The notes under the pieces are model-generated. The model made no database searches and was not told the origin of the DNA. It saw only the letters and a list, made by a program, of their open reading frames with translations. Below, in pieces: positions 9,698-19,822 of a stretch of DNA of 64,000 nucleotides. Position 1 is the first letter of the stretch. The number at the start of each line of letters is the position of its first letter. Origin of the DNA: Buttiauxella gaviniae ATCC 51604. Lineage in GTDB: Bacteria; Pseudomonadota; Gammaproteobacteria; Enterobacterales; Enterobacteriaceae. The stretch covers positions 62,001 through 126,000 of the forward strand of contig NZ_LXEP01000032.1 in the NCBI RefSeq assembly GCF_001654835.1, in the 5' to 3' direction. The position numbers and the translations under genes were made by a program.

Positions 9698-12221
9698 GTT
9701 TACTGATACCGCGTCTGATTATATTGATGCACTCCCGCTTTCTGCTGAGCAGAAGGCGGCTCTTCCTGCATCAGATCTGCAAGCGGTGCATGAAGCGCTT
9801 GATGCGCAAGGGCACCACTATGACAGAGCCGATGATTCCCCTTTAGCCTCGGTAAAGGCCCGGCTTGAAGCAAGCTGGCCTGGATCGTTGGGCGGTGATC
9901 AACTGATTGAGGACGAAGAGGGGCGCACCCAGCTGCAGGCAATGCCTAAAGCTACGCGTTCTTCTATGTTCCCCGATCCGTGGCGCACCAACCCGATTGG
10001 TCGTTTCTGGGATCGTTTACGCGGGCGGGAAGTAAATCCTCGCTACATGTCGAAAGAAGAGGCTGAAGCTGAGCAGAAATGGCGTACCGTCGGAACAATC
10101 CGCCGTTACATTCTGCTGCTGCTGACCATTTCTCAGACGGTGGTTGCAACCTGGTATATGAAGACAATTCTGCCTTACCAGGGCTGGGCGCTGATCAATC
10201 CATCCGACATGATCGGCCAGGATCTTTGGGTGTCCTTTATGCAGCTTTTGCCGTATGTGCTGCAAACCGGCATTTTGATCCTTTTTGCGATTCTGTTCTG
10301 TTGGGTTTCAGCCGGTTTCTGGACTGCGCTGATGGGCTTCCTCCAGCTACTGATGGGCAAAGATAAATACAGTATCTCTGCCTCAACAGTGGGTGATGAA
10401 CCAATCGACCCGGCGCATCGCACCGCGTTGATTATGCCAATCTGTAACGAAGACGTAGACCGCGTATTTGCGGGCCTGCGCGCGACGTGGGAATCGGTAA
10501 AAGCAACCGGCCAACAGCAGCACTTCGACGTTTACATCTTAAGCGACAGCTACAACCCGGATATCTGTGTTGCCGAGCAGAAAGCGTGGATGGAACTCAT
10601 CAACGAAGTGCAGGGCGAAGGGCAGATTTTCTACCGTCGTCGTCGTCGTCGTGTGAAGCGTAAAAGTGGCAACATCGATGACTTCTGTCGTCGTTGGGGT
10701 AATCAGTACAGCTACATGGTGGTTCTGGATGCCGACTCAGTAATGAGCGGTGACTGTCTGACTAACCTTGTGCGTCTGATGAATGCTAACCCGAATGCGG
10801 GCATCATTCAGTCTTCACCAAAAGCGTCAGGCATGGACACTCTGTATGCGCGTTGCCAGCAGTTTGCGACACGTGTATACGGGCCGCTGTTTACAGCGGG
10901 TCTGCACTTCTGGCAATTGGGTGAATCCCACTACTGGGGCCACAATGCGATTATCCGCGTTAAGCCATTCATTGAGCACTGTGCGTTAGCACCGCTGCCA
11001 GGTGAAGGTTCATTCGCCGGTTCCATCCTCTCTCATGACTTCGTAGAAGCAGCGCTGATGCGTCGTGCGGGTTGGGGGGTGTGGATTGCCTATGATCTGC
11101 CGGGTTCTTATGAAGAGCTGCCGCCGAACTTACTGGATGAACTCAAGCGTGACCGCCGTTGGTGCCACGGTAACTTGATGAACTTCCGTCTGTTCCTGGT
11201 AAAAGGTATGCACCCGGTACACCGTGCGGTGTTCCTGACGGGCGTTATGTCTTACCTGTCTGCGCCGTTGTGGTTTATGTTCCTCGCATTATCAACTGCC
11301 TTGCAGGTGGTGCATGCGCTGACAGAACCGCAATACTTCCTGCAACCGCGCCAGTTGTTCCCGGTGTGGCCGCAGTGGCGTCCGGAGCTTGCGATTGCGT
11401 TGTTCGCGTCCACCATGGTGTTGCTGTTCCTGCCGAAGCTTCTGAGCATCATTCTGATTTGGTGCAAAGGCTCGAAAGAGTTCGGTGGCTTCTTCCGCGT
11501 AACGGCTTCTTTGTTGCTTGAAGTGCTGTTCTCCGTGCTGCTGGCACCGGTGCGTATGCTGTTCCACACCGTGTTTGTGGTGAGCGCGTTCCTCGGTTGG
11601 GAAGTGGTATGGAACTCTCCACAGCGTGATGACGATTCAACCCCTTGGGGCGAAGCGTTTATGCGCCACGGTTCTCAGCTGCTGCTGGGTCTGGTGTGGG
11701 CAGTGGGCATGGCGTGGCTGGATTTACGTTTCCTGTTCTGGCTTGCACCAATCGTGTTCTCACTGATTCTGTCGCCGTTTGTATCGGTGATTTCGAGCCG
11801 TGCGACCATCGGTTTGCGTACCAAACGCTGGAAGTTGTTCCTGATCCCGGAAGAGTATTCTCCTCCACAGGTGCTGGTGGATACCGACAACTACCTGAAG
11901 CTGAACCGTAGCCGTACGCTGGATGATGGCTTTATGCACGCGGTGTTTAACCCGTCGTTTAATGCCCTGGCAACCGCAATGGCAACGGCGCGTCACCGTG
12001 CCAGCCAGGTGCTGGAAATCGCCCGTGATCGTCACGTTGAGCAAGCTCTTAACGAAACGCCTGAGAAACTTAACCGCGACCGTCGCTTGGTGCTGTTAAG
12101 CGACCCGGTAACAATGTCTCGTCTGCATTACCGTGTGTGGTCTAACCCGCAGCGTTATTCCTCATGGGTTGATAACTACAAAACGGTTAGTCTGAATCCT
12201 GAGGCATTGCCGACTAAATAA
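9690..12221 (+). CDS. opgH: Membrane glucosyltransferase OpgH
   Basis: An 843-residue GT2-family polytopic glucosyltransferase (E. coli 847). It polymerises UDP-glucose into beta-1,2-glucan and extrudes it for OpgG. In E. coli its N-terminus also restrains FtsZ when UDP-glucose is high. Visible features are the nucleotide-binding region around SDSYNPD, the DADSV motif, the acceptor region HNAIIRV and the QxxRW-like RDRRWCHGN, with flanking hydrophobic helices. The N-terminal cytoplasmic region is less conserved than the rest. ATG 9690 overlaps the opgG stop. A strong intrinsic terminator follows. Confidence 0.95.
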   Translation: MNKFTDTASDYIDALPLSAEQKAALPASDLQAVHEALDAQGHHYDRADDSPLASVKARLEASWPGSLGGDQLIEDEEGRTQLQAMPKATRSSMFPDPWRTNPIGRFWDRLRGREVNPRYMSKEEAEAEQKWRTVGTIRRYILLLLTISQTVVATWYMKTILPYQGWALINPSDMIGQDLWVSFMQLLPYVLQTGILILFAILFCWVSAGFWTALMGFLQLLMGKDKYSISASTVGDEPIDPAHRTALIMPICNEDVDRVFAGLRATWESVKATGQQQHFDVYILSDSYNPDICVAEQKAWMELINEVQGEGQIFYRRRRRRVKRKSGNIDDFCRRWGNQYSYMVVLDADSVMSGDCLTNLVRLMNANPNAGIIQSSPKASGMDTLYARCQQFATRVYGPLFTAGLHFWQLGESHYWGHNAIIRVKPFIEHCALAPLPGEGSFAGSILSHDFVEAALMRRAGWGVWIAYDLPGSYEELPPNLLDELKRDRRWCHGNLMNFRLFLVKGMHPVHRAVFLTGVMSYLSAPLWFMFLALSTALQVVHALTEPQYFLQPRQLFPVWPQWRPELAIALFASTMVLLFLPKLLSIILIWCKGSKEFGGFFRVTASLLLEVLFSVLLAPVRMLFHTVFVVSAFLGWEVVWNSPQRDDDSTPWGEAFMRHGSQLLLGLVWAVGMAWLDLRFLFWLAPIVFSLILSPFVSVISSRATIGLRTKRWKLFLIPEEYSPPQVLVDTDNYLKLNRSRTLDDGFMHAVFNPSFNALATAMATARHRASQVLEIARDRHVEQALNETPEKLNRDRRLVLLSDPVTMSRLHYRVWSNPQRYSSWVDNYKTVSLNPEALPTK

Positions 12222-12239
12222 CGGGTAATACGCGTTATC

Positions 12240-12268
12240 AATGCCGACCTTCGGGTCGGCATTTTTTT
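12240..12268 (+). terminator. Rho-independent terminator of opgGH
   Basis: Stem AATGCCGACC, loop TTCG, stem GGTCGGCATT, followed by a run of T. It begins 18 bp after the opgH stop. Confidence 0.93.
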
Positions 12269-12320
12269 GCGCTCAAGCGATGGGCAGTTATACTCAGCCG
12301 GAAAAATCAGGAGAGAAGAT

Positions 12321-12551
12321 TTGTTTAGAGCGATTGTGGTCGTAATGATGGCGTGTTTGCTGAGTGGTTGTGGCAGTATTATCAGCCGTGCAGTTCCGGG
12401 GCAGGGACATGGTAATCAGTATTACCCCGGAGTGCAGTGGGACGTGCGTGACAGTGCATGGCGCTATATTACAGTGCTCGACTTACCATTTTCGCTGGTC
12501 TTCGATACACTGTTGTTGCCCATTGATGCCAGCCATGGGCCATACGAATAA
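12321..12551 (+). CDS. yceK: Outer-membrane-type lipoprotein YceK
   Basis: A small lipoprotein of 76 residues with the lipobox LLSGC; Cys at residue 16 would be lipidated. The mature part is nearly the same as E. coli YceK (75 aa), including GQGHGNQYYPGVQWDVRDSA and the HGPYE end. I start it at TTG 12321, because AGGAG lies 7 bp upstream and the length then fits. The longer in-frame ATG at 12267 would lie inside the opgH terminator. Its function is unknown. Confidence 0.88.
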   Translation: MFRAIVVVMMACLLSGCGSIISRAVPGQGHGNQYYPGVQWDVRDSAWRYITVLDLPFSLVFDTLLLPIDASHGPYE

Positions 12552-12556
12552 ACGTT

Positions 12557-12937
12557 TTATCGTTCATCCCATTCATCAGCCGCAGTTTGCCCTTCCTCGG
12601 TATCCAGCGGCGGCTCAAGTTGAAATTCACCTTCGTCCCACTCATGCAGCGTGTTTTCCTCAATCCACTCCTGGCGTAACTCGATTTCATCGTAGTCACC
12701 GTCGAACACACTTTGGGCTGCCTCACCACTGAGCATCGGTAAACAATCGCCATCTTCGCTGTCATCTGCGAAGAACTCAGCTTGCCACATAATGTCGCCA
12801 TCCTGAAGAATGTACTTTTGGATGTTCAATTGCTGAACACTGGCACTCTCTTCTTCAAGTTCCGGATTATCTACAAGGAAAAGCTCGCGTGCGGCATCAA
12901 TGGCCTCTTCCAGCGTCGCGTACAGACTCATATTCAT
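12557..12937 (-). CDS. msyB: Acidic protein MsyB
   Basis: A 126-residue, strongly acidic protein (E. coli 124 aa). Conserved blocks are SGEAAQSVFDGDYDEIE and NTLHEWDEGEFQLEPPLDTEEG. In E. coli multicopy msyB suppresses secY and secA temperature-sensitive mutants, and the protein is sometimes used as a solubility partner; its normal role is unclear. It is convergent with yceK, with only 5 bp between stops. Confidence 0.93.
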   Translation of the reverse strand: MNMSLYATLEEAIDAARELFLVDNPELEEESASVQQLNIQKYILQDGDIMWQAEFFADDSEDGDCLPMLSGEAAQSVFDGDYDEIELRQEWIEENTLHEWDEGEFQLEPPLDTEEGQTAADEWDER

Positions 12938-13055
12938 CTCCTTTTGTTACAGGTCAGGGAGCGCGCTACAGCGCAATTTCAAGTTAATTGTTGACGCTGT
13001 TTGCAAAGTTGCAAGTATGAGATTTAATCCTCGTCGTACTTCGAGGATTAGAGGG

Positions 13056-14286
13056 TCACTCTTCCAAAATACGGGTACGAGCGGTTGGGCGGCGTAGGGT
13101 AATCCATGAGTAAAGCGCGTTGAAGAGTACGACACCTGCGGTGACTAAAAACACCGTGCGGAAGCCGTAACTGGCTGAGACTGCCGCCCCCAACTAACGG
13201 GCCGGTAACGTTGCCAATATCACGGAAAGATTGATTGTAACTAAAGATACGCCCGGCAATCTGGTTGCTGGAGTTATAGATAAGCAGAGTTTGTACCGCA
13301 GGCAATAGCGCGCCGTCGGCGGCACCGAGCAGGAAACGCAACACGCCCAATTGCCATGGCGTTTGTACCATCGACATTGGAATGAGCAGAAGCACTGAGA
13401 TAACCAGTGCGCAGATTAAAATCCGCTCCGGCCCGATTCTATCCCCCAGTTTCCCTAAGCGCGGTGCACTTATCAACGCCGCTACACCAGGAACAGATGC
13501 TATCATACCGCTGATAAACGCCAGGTTGCTGACATTACCCGCCAGCTCGCGCACGTAGAGCGTTAGAATCGGGGCAATCGAACCGGTCGCGACCTGAATA
13601 ATCATGGTGGTGACAAACAGGCTCAGCACCAGTTTTGGGTTTTTAAGTGAAGTGAATACCTGGCGCGCGTGCAGCATGTCTTTTTTGTTCACGGGGGTGA
13701 ATTGTTCGCGAATACAGAAGAGCGTAAAGACAAAGCAGGTAAACAACACGGCTGCGGTAATGAAAAATACCGGTCGTAAGCCGTAAGTATCCGCCAGAAA
13801 ACCACCGATCATCGGCCCGAGAAGCGCACCACTCACGCCTCCCGTTGATAATGTGCCCAGAGCCCAGCCACTTTTATGGCGTGGGACCTGTGTGGCAATC
13901 AGCGCATTGGCGTTAGGCACAAACCCGCCCAACAAGCCTAGCAGTGCGCGAAGCGCCAGAAACTGCCAGATATTGCTCGCAAAGCCCATCAGCACCATCA
14001 CGATGGACATACCCAACGCTGAACGCAGCAGCATGATTTTGCGGCCTTTACGGTCGGCAAGCCCGCCCCAGAAAGGTGATGCAATCGCTGAAAACAAAAA
14101 GGTGATGCTGAAAACGATACCGGACCACATGTTTAATGCGCTGTGGCCTGTTACGCCAAGGTGTTCGACATACAAGGGTAGGAATGGCATTACCAGACTA
14201 AATGCAACACCAGTCAGAAAACATCCAAGCCATGCGACGGTAAGATTTCGTTTCCAGTTGATGGTGGTGCTCTCGGGGAGAGTCAT
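13056..14286 (-). pseudogene. mdtG: MFS multidrug efflux transporter mdtG with a single-base frameshift near the 3' end
   Basis: An MFS drug transporter with 12 expected helices that matches E. coli MdtG (408 aa) from the N-terminus to GPLVG at about residue 365. On the coding strand the next bases carry a run of five G (complement of 13186-13190). Reading it as four G restores [16 protein letters not shown] and a normal tail ending RTRILEE with a stop at 13056, giving 409 residues. As written, the frame shifts into an unrelated tail ([14 protein letters not shown]) ending at 13048, so helix 12 is lost. This is either a real inactivating mutation or a homopolymer sequencing error. The rest of the gene shows no decay. 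Confidence 0.85.
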
Positions 14287-14437
14287 AACGCTCCAAATTG
14301 GGCAGAAAAGATATGCGGGGAATTATTACCTTGCTAATTATGCGCCTGTTGGCGTTGGAGTGGCAACGTTTCTGAAACACAATTTTAGAACGAATAAAGG
14401 CGACCAGAAGCCGCCTTATGACTTTAATGAAGGATAG

Positions 14438-15358
14438 CTAGTAGCGTGAAGGAACGCCTTCGGGGCGCGTTTTAAAACGGCGGTGTAGCCACATATATTG
14501 CTCAGGCGCCATCATGATGCATTCTTCGATGATTTTGTTCATCCACAGCGCTGTGCCTTCCGGGGTTTCCAGCGGTGGTGAAAACTCCGCAGGCAGAATA
14601 ATCAGCTCGTAGCCTTTTCCGTCAGGTTTGCGGCGCGGCACCATCGGGACAATTGCTGCACCCGACATACGAGCCAGAGTATAGGTACCGCTGGTTGTAG
14701 CCGCTTGATCAACGCCAAAGAATGGTACAAAAACGCTACCGCGTGGGCCGTAGTCATGGTCAGGTGCGTACCAGATAATCTCGCCCTGTTTTAGCGCCCG
14801 GATCATGCCTTTGAGATCTTTACGGTCGATCATACTTTTGTTTGAACGCATGCGGCCCCAGGTTTGCAGCCAGTCCAGCAGGGGATTGTCATTCGGGCGG
14901 TAAACGCCAATGCCCGGCGTATTCATGCCGAACATGCGCGCGCCTAATTCAAGCGTCAGGAAGTGAATACCAATCAGGAGTACGCCGCGGTTGGCTTCTT
15001 GTACCGCATGAATCTGGTCGACGCCGCTAACGTCGCACCAGCGCTGGATACGCCATGTTGGCCAGAACCAGGCGATACCAGTCTCCATCAAGCCAAGGCC
15101 TACGGACTCAAAGTTTTTTTCCAGATAGTGTTCTCGCTCCTCGACGGTTTTGTTCGGGAAGGCGAGCTCAAGATTGCGGCGTGTAATTCTGACGCGACGT
15201 TTCATAAAGCGTCTGGCGAGTTGGCCAAGGCCACGGCCAAGTCGATAAATCACAGGGTAAGGGAGGAGAGTAATTAAGTAGAGTAAGCCAATCCCAAACC
15301 AAATTCCCCAATATCGGGGATGAAGCAATGCGCGCGAGAATTGCGGTAAGTTCGTCAT
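14438..15358 (-). CDS. lpxL: Kdo2-lipid IVA lauroyltransferase LpxL
   Basis: A 306-residue inner-membrane lysophospholipid acyltransferase-family enzyme with exactly the E. coli LpxL length. It has an N-terminal membrane anchor and the HX4E catalytic motif HFLTLE near residue 132. It adds the secondary laurate to lipid A at the Kdo2-lipid IVA stage. The C-terminus ([20 protein letters not shown]) is unchanged from E. coli. It is divergent from trhO. Nothing is unusual in it. Confidence 0.95.
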   Translation of the reverse strand: MTNLPQFSRALLHPRYWGIWFGIGLLYLITLLPYPVIYRLGRGLGQLARRFMKRRVRITRRNLELAFPNKTVEEREHYLEKNFESVGLGLMETGIAWFWPTWRIQRWCDVSGVDQIHAVQEANRGVLLIGIHFLTLELGARMFGMNTPGIGVYRPNDNPLLDWLQTWGRMRSNKSMIDRKDLKGMIRALKQGEIIWYAPDHDYGPRGSVFVPFFGVDQAATTSGTYTLARMSGAAIVPMVPRRKPDGKGYELIILPAEFSPPLETPEGTALWMNKIIEECIMMAPEQYMWLHRRFKTRPEGVPSRY

Positions 15359-15591
15359 GTAAAACCTATTGTGACGGCAAATGCCGGATCTTCTTGAGTA
15401 AGACTATTGTGACACTTTTTGAGAGTCAGCCAAAATCAACGGGTGCGGAGTGACTGATAATCAATCAATTGTTGATTGCGGTGCGGCTAGATGAAGAAAA
15501 TGTAGCGCAAAATGCGTGGATGTAAATTAACGATAATTGCTTTATGATGCTGCCCAGTTTTTTTCTTATCAACGATAGCCGAGCGAACACC

Positions 15592-16641
15592 ATGCCAGTG
15601 TTACACAACCGTATATCGAATGATGAACTGCGCGTGCGTATGTTGGCTGAAACCGAGCCACGCACCACAATCTCATTCTATAAATATTTCCATATCGAAG
15701 ATCCTAAAACCACGCGTGATGCTCTGTATCAGGCTTTTACCGCGCTAAATGTTTTTGGCCGTGTCTATCTCGCCCATGAAGGGATTAACGCGCAAATCAG
15801 CGTACCGCAAAGCCGTGTTGAGGTATTCCGTGAAGCGCTTTATGCCTTCCATCCGGCGCTCAATGGCGTGCGTCTGAATATCGCACTTGAAGATGACGGC
15901 AAGTCGTTTTGGGTGCTGCGCATGAAAGTGCGTGACCGTATTGTTGCCGATGGGATTGATGACCCGTCGTTTGATGCCAGCAATGTCGGTTCTTACCTTA
16001 AAGCGGCAGATGTCAACGCCATGCTCGATGACCCGGATGCCGTGTTTATCGACATGCGTAACCATTACGAATATGAAGTCGGCCACTTCCAGGATGCGAT
16101 GGAAATTCCTGCGGACACGTTTCGTGAACAGTTACCGAAAGCGGTCGATATGTTACAAGACGACAAAGACAAAAAAATCGTCATGTATTGCACCGGCGGG
16201 ATTCGTTGTGAAAAAGCCAGCGCCTGGATGCTGCATAACGGCTTCAAAAATGTTTATCACATCGAAGGTGGGATTATCGAATATGCGCGCCGCGCGCGTG
16301 AGCAAGGTATCCCGGTGCGTTTTGTCGGCAAAAACTTTGTCTTCGATGAGCGTATGGGCGAGCGTATTTCCGATGATGTGATTGCCCATTGCCATCAGTG
16401 TGGGGTTTCTTGTGATAGCCACACCAACTGCAAAAATGATGGCTGTCATCTGCTATTTATTCAGTGTCCATCCTGTGCAGAGAAGTTTGCAGGCTGTTGC
16501 AGCGACATTTGCTGCGAGGAGCTAGTGCTGTCACCAGAAGAGCAGCGCCGTCGCCGCGCTGGTCGTGAAAACGGTAATAAGATCTTCAATAAATCGCGTG
16601 GTGCGCTCAATACCACGTTGGGGATCCCTGATCCCGAGTAA
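15592..16641 (+). CDS. trhO: tRNA U34 hydroxylase TrhO
   Basis: A 349-residue rhodanese-domain protein (formerly YceA) that, with oxygen, forms 5-hydroxyuridine at the wobble position of tRNA. The rhodanese active loop is [10 protein letters not shown] near residue 182. A Cys-rich C-terminal part follows with CHQCG, CDSHTNC and CCSDICCEE, likely metal-binding. ATG 15592 gives [11 protein letters not shown], identical to the E. coli start; the upstream in-frame ATG at 15544 is not favoured. In E. coli yceI and yceJ follow; here solA is next. Confidence 0.94.
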   Translation: MPVLHNRISNDELRVRMLAETEPRTTISFYKYFHIEDPKTTRDALYQAFTALNVFGRVYLAHEGINAQISVPQSRVEVFREALYAFHPALNGVRLNIALEDDGKSFWVLRMKVRDRIVADGIDDPSFDASNVGSYLKAADVNAMLDDPDAVFIDMRNHYEYEVGHFQDAMEIPADTFREQLPKAVDMLQDDKDKKIVMYCTGGIRCEKASAWMLHNGFKNVYHIEGGIIEYARRAREQGIPVRFVGKNFVFDERMGERISDDVIAHCHQCGVSCDSHTNCKNDGCHLLFIQCPSCAEKFAGCCSDICCEELVLSPEEQRRRRAGRENGNKIFNKSRGALNTTLGIPDPE

Positions 16642-16689
16642 CTTTTCTGGTGGATGTTGCTTACGTGAATCCACCTGCCAAAAGCGCTT

Positions 16690-16721
16690 CGTAGGTCGGA
16701 TTAGCATAAGCGACATCCGAC
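16690..16721. repeat. REP-like palindrome
   Basis: GTAGGTCGGATTAGCATAAG followed by CGACATCCGAC is the same family as the pair at 6.6 kb. It lies between the convergent trhO and solA genes. Confidence 0.7.
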
Positions 16722-16732
16722 GTTACGTGGTT

Positions 16733-17851
16733 TTATTTAAAGCGCGAAAGCGAGAATGGTGTCAGGTCGAAGCCAGGTTCTTTGCCCAGAGCGAACTTGC
16801 AGGCAATCTCCCCCAATACCGATGCAAATTTAAACCCATGCCCACTCAGCCCGGTGATCACCAGTGTATTGTCATGGCCTGGTAGGGTATCAATAATAAA
16901 ATCTTCATCTGGCGACATATCGTAAGTGCAGGCTGCGCCGTGCATGCAGACACCCACGCCCGGCATGACCTGGCGTAAGAAACTGAATACTTCACTGCCA
17001 TCGGTTGCGATAGCGCCAAATGGTTTGCGATGCTGCGGTTCACTGATGACTTGTCCGCCATTATGTTTCCCGAGTTTCAGCTCGTTATCTTCTCCGGCAG
17101 GGAAACCATAGTACTGGGTACCATCGGGTAACTCGGCCGTGAATGCAGGGAAATTGTTCTTTTCGCTGTAACGTCCGTCAGCCTGATGCCAGCTAAAGAT
17201 TTTGCGCACAGGCGTAACCGGCAGTTCGGGTAATAATTTAGTGACCCAGGTTCCTGCGCTCACCAAAAGTTTATCGGCGGTAAACTCGCCTTCTGGGGTA
17301 TCGACTACCACACCGTCTGCGGTATGGCGGATGTCCGTCACCGGGCAATTAAATAACTGCGCGCACCCACCCTGGTTTGCCAGACGGATATAAGTTTCCA
17401 CCGCCAACTCGCTGCGCAGCACACCAGAATCTGGCTCAAATAAGCCAAGATAGTTCTCTGGAACGGTAATTTGTGGCCAGCGTGTCATCACTTGTTCAGC
17501 CGTCAGTGTTTCAAGCGGTAGTGACCAGCTTTGCGCACTGCTTTGCACCGTTGAGATAAATGCTGAATCCGCAGGGCCGAGGTTAATCACACCTGTGCGA
17601 TGAAAGACTTTCTCACCACTAATTTCCTGCAACGCATCCCATAATGTCTGGGCGCGTAACACCAGTGGGACATATTTTTCCCCTTCGCCATAGGCATGGC
17701 GCATCAGGCGAGTATCACCATGATGGCTACCTTGCTGGTGGGGAGGGTGGTTGCTGTCGACCATAAGCACGTTTAAGCCGGAGTGAGTGGCATAGCATCC
17801 GGCGGCTGCGCCAACGGAACCACTACCGACGATGATAAGGTCATAATGCAT
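16733..17851 (-). CDS. solA: N-methyl-L-tryptophan oxidase (sarcosine-oxidase family)
   Basis: A 372-residue FAD enzyme with an N-terminal Rossmann motif [11 protein letters not shown], the [20 protein letters not shown] block and the flavinylation region around residue 308 with GAACTYD. It oxidises N-methyltryptophan and sarcosine-like substrates, giving formaldehyde and peroxide. ATG 17851 gives the E. coli length and N-terminus; the frame stays open for another 22 codons upstream. The next gene upstream is not bssS, as in E. coli, but the integrated element. Confidence 0.94.
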   Translation of the reverse strand: MHYDLIIVGSGSVGAAAGCYATHSGLNVLMVDSNHPPHQQGSHHGDTRLMRHAYGEGEKYVPLVLRAQTLWDALQEISGEKVFHRTGVINLGPADSAFISTVQSSAQSWSLPLETLTAEQVMTRWPQITVPENYLGLFEPDSGVLRSELAVETYIRLANQGGCAQLFNCPVTDIRHTADGVVVDTPEGEFTADKLLVSAGTWVTKLLPELPVTPVRKIFSWHQADGRYSEKNNFPAFTAELPDGTQYYGFPAGEDNELKLGKHNGGQVISEPQHRKPFGAIATDGSEVFSFLRQVMPGVGVCMHGAACTYDMSPDEDFIIDTLPGHDNTLVITGLSGHGFKFASVLGEIACKFALGKEPGFDLTPFSLSRFK

Positions 17852-17941
17852 GATGCTTTTCTCTTCTCTCTGGCAAAAAGTATATAGCAGGTTAATTAAT
17901 TCTCGGCCGACTGGCAATTGAGCGAAACCTGAATAATAAAA

Positions 17942-17958
17942 AAGGCACCTTTAGGTGC
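17942..17958. repeat. attL core (17-bp direct repeat)
   Basis: AAGGCACCTTTAGGTGC on the solA side, preceded by AATAATAAAA, which on the minus strand is the T-tract of the ancestral bssS terminator. The same 17 bp recur at 27626-27642. Confidence 0.8.
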
Positions 17959-18031
17959 TTGAATTTGAATGGTAACACACTGGAAAATAAGGGATTTATT
18001 TTCTTCGCGTCCACATCGCGACCACATCACA

Positions 18032-18283
18032 CTATGAAAGCCCTGCATCGCGGGGCTTTTTTTTCATTAAAATCCTGAACCCGGGAGACGTAATTCCATC
18101 GCTTATAATTTCGGTTAGTACCCTTACATTACGCCGCATCATGTCACGCTCATTGTCATTTTTGTATTTCACCTGCATCACATAGCGGTCTGTCATCAGG
18201 ACAGTCAAAGCTGCACGAAACAGAGTACCGAAAAGTGTTATCCGTTCTCTGAGATTTACATGACCCGCAATAAGTAACAGCAT
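18032..18283 (-). CDS. Small protein of unknown function downstream of ogr-like gene 1
   Basis: An 83-residue basic protein that I do not recognise. It starts at ATG 18283, two bases after the TAA of the ogr-like gene, with GGAG upstream overlapping that stop region, so it is very probably translated in an operon with it. Its last residues (KKKPRDAGLS) are encoded by a GC-rich palindrome that is also a plus-strand intrinsic terminator. The N-terminal half is hydrophobic-basic, with no clear domain. It is the element's last gene before attL. Confidence 0.6.
   Translation of the reverse strand: MLLLIAGHVNLRERITLFGTLFRAALTVLMTDRYVMQVKYKNDNERDMMRRNVRVLTEIISDGITSPGFRILMKKKPRDAGLS
18039..18064 (+). 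terminator. Intrinsic terminator reading toward the element interior
   Basis: AGCCCTGC / GCGGGGCT stem with a three-base loop, followed by eight T on the plus strand. It could block transcription entering the element from the left end. Confidence 0.7.
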
Positions 18284-18285
18284 CG

Positions 18286-18546
18286 TTATTTCTCCAGCAT
18301 GTAAGCAATTTGACGGCGTTCACTGCGAGGCAGGACGGCCAGTGATTTTCTTGCGTCATCACTCATTGCAGAGCGTGGCGGTGTAATGTGATATGAAAGA
18401 TAAAGTGAAAATACCAGTGACGCATTGCATTCAACATTACTGCAAATGCAATACAAATTAGAAAAGCCATCACTGACATTTATTGTTGTTTTAATAAATG
18501 CTCTCTCACCACAATCAGGGCATTTAATAATTGTGCTTTGCTTCAT
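18286..18546 (-). CDS. Ogr/Delta-like zinc-finger transcription activator 1
   Basis: An 86-residue protein with CPDCG near residues 9-13, then C-x4-C in CSNVEC, the Cys pattern of the Ogr/Delta family. These proteins bind upstream of P2/P4 late promoters and recruit RNA polymerase through its alpha subunit. It is the ogr next to the attachment site, as in P2. ATG 18546 has GGTGA upstream; a GTG start at 18558 is possible. The intergenic region toward the divergent gene at 18661 carries the palindrome TTATCGAGGTATTGATAA, a candidate repressor operator. Confidence 0.78.
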   Translation of the reverse strand: MKQSTIIKCPDCGERAFIKTTINVSDGFSNLYCICSNVECNASLVFSLYLSYHITPPRSAMSDDARKSLAVLPRSERRQIAYMLEK

Positions 18547-18581
18547 TGTTGTCACCACTAATTATCAAAATAAACAAAGTA

Positions 18582-18599
18582 TTATCGAGGTATTGATAA
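18582..18599. promoter_or_regulatory. Candidate operator (shared palindrome) between ogr-like gene 1 and divergent gene
   Basis: TTATCGAGGTATTGATAA is an imperfect palindrome of TTATCGA and TTGATAA. The first 17 bases recur identically in the cox/C intergenic region (26086), and a perfect version lies upstream of ogr-like gene 2 (20170). Confidence 0.7.
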
Positions 18600-18660
18600 T
18601 ATCGTTATGTTGTTTATAATGCAATCAATGAGTGTTATTTTAATTAATGGAGATGTGGTG

Positions 18661-19092
18661 ATGATTACAATTCAGGACTTACAGGAGCTTTACGAGAAGC
18701 AATATAATAAGAGAAATGAAATTCAGGCGCGGCTGCGCAAAGCTGCTTGTGAGCTTATATGTAACTATCGCCAGTCGCTTGATGTAAATGAAGAGTATAT
18801 TAGTGTGGGGTATTTAACTTACACATCTTTCATCAAGACGCCAGTGGAAAATATTGAGATGAATGAACACAACGCATTGTGTTTTATTCTTTCAACTTTA
18901 CTTGATCCATTAAATCCCGAAGATTCAAATATTTCTATTCAGATTGCTTTACGGGAAATAAAGGGCGGAGACATTGAAGTGATTATCAATGGTGATCAAG
19001 AAACGGTTGTATTAGCTGATGAAGGTAGTAATCGCTATAGCATAACGGTAATCGCAATTAAAACCGCTGTGATGAATGAGATTACACGTTAA
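18661..19092 (+). CDS. Unknown protein, divergent from ogr-like gene 1
   Basis: A 143-residue protein from ATG 18661, with GGAG about 8 bp upstream. It begins with a charged helix (LQELYEKQYNKRNEIQARLRKA) and ends in a beta-rich half (DIEVIINGDQETVVLADEG). I do not recognise it. It is the only plus-strand gene in the left half of the element and shares its promoter region, including the candidate operator, with the divergent ogr-like gene. A strong terminator follows. It is AT-rich compared with the backbone, consistent with acquired DNA. An upstream in-frame ATG at 18607 is less likely. Confidence 0.7.
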   Translation: MITIQDLQELYEKQYNKRNEIQARLRKAACELICNYRQSLDVNEEYISVGYLTYTSFIKTPVENIEMNEHNALCFILSTLLDPLNPEDSNISIQIALREIKGGDIEVIINGDQETVVLADEGSNRYSITVIAIKTAVMNEITR

Positions 19093-19114
19093 CTAAAACA
19101 GCCTGTCAGATTCT

Positions 19115-19138
19115 GCCCGCCTTTGTGCGGGCTTTTTT
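19115..19138 (+). terminator. Intrinsic terminator after the unknown plus-strand gene
   Basis: GCCCGC-CTTTGT-GCGGGC followed by six T, 22 bp after the stop at 19092. Confidence 0.9.
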
Positions 19139-19822
19139 GTGGCCGTCTGACGCCACAGAACGCGCTGTAATCCATTCATTTCTTTCCGACCACTCTTGGT
19201 TTATCTCATACAGACGAACGCGCACAGCGTCGCCCACGCATCGTGACGAAACGAAAGACGTCACGGAAACCGCGCTACACCGCACCCGCCTGCGCTCTTT
19301 GCGTCATAAAGTTTTTTCAGTTGTGGATTTATGCAATTGATACCCGCAGACCGCGCCAGCACTGGTGATTTCGCGTGAAATGCCAATTGCACAAAATGAA
19401 ATGAATTTCAGTAGATTTCAGTTGTGAAGCCTGTTAGCGCCGGAGAAGAAAACACAGAAACCCAGATGTGATGCGGCTTAGCGCCGTTTTACGTGAGAAT
19501 TTATGTCCCACGGAATGCGCCGCAAAAATACCACGTAACAGGCGAAAGCCTTGCCGGGCGCGGCCTGGTGGTTTATGGGGTAACTGAAATCGTTTGCACA
19601 GCAAACTGGGGGACAGGGTATGTTTTGTATAACCGCCATAAGTCTGGCCGCATACAAAACGCACCAGTCAGGCCATGCCCGGCACCATGAATTTCGTGAC
19701 TTTTGGCGGGTCTGGCAATGATTCGCGGTAAGTGATGACTACAACAGTGTCAGAATAAAAGCCAGCATGACTTTCTGGCTATTATTTCTGGTTTCTGGCA
19801 ATAAGGTTGAATGCCTTTTTAT
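19139..19822. other. Long region without a convincing gene; candidate packaging (cos) region
   Basis: About 680 bp in which short frames lack ribosome sites or family features. It contains an inverted repeat CGTGACG (19242-19248) / CGTCACG (19259-19265), a run of ATTTCAG/GAAAT repeats near 19400, and GC-rich tracts near 19550. In P2 the cos site lies between the replication genes and the structural genes; this stretch holds the same relative position between the alpha/ogr side and the att-proximal ogr. I could not match a known cohesive-end sequence, so this is a positional inference. Confidence 0.4.

Noticed and set aside
10636-10665. Run of CGT codons in opgH (Arg-rich stretch) as a possible repeat expansion
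   Set aside because: E. coli OpgH has the same six-Arg stretch at this place, so it is a conserved protein feature.
17942-17958. A tRNA gene as the integration target of the element
   Set aside because: No cloverleaf or CCA/T-arm consensus is visible at either junction; the repeated core is a terminator palindrome.
19493-19690. A 65-codon plus-strand frame and an opposite 76-codon frame in the element's gene-free region
   Set aside because: No ribosome site, unusual composition and mutually overlapping frames; I treat the region as non-coding.
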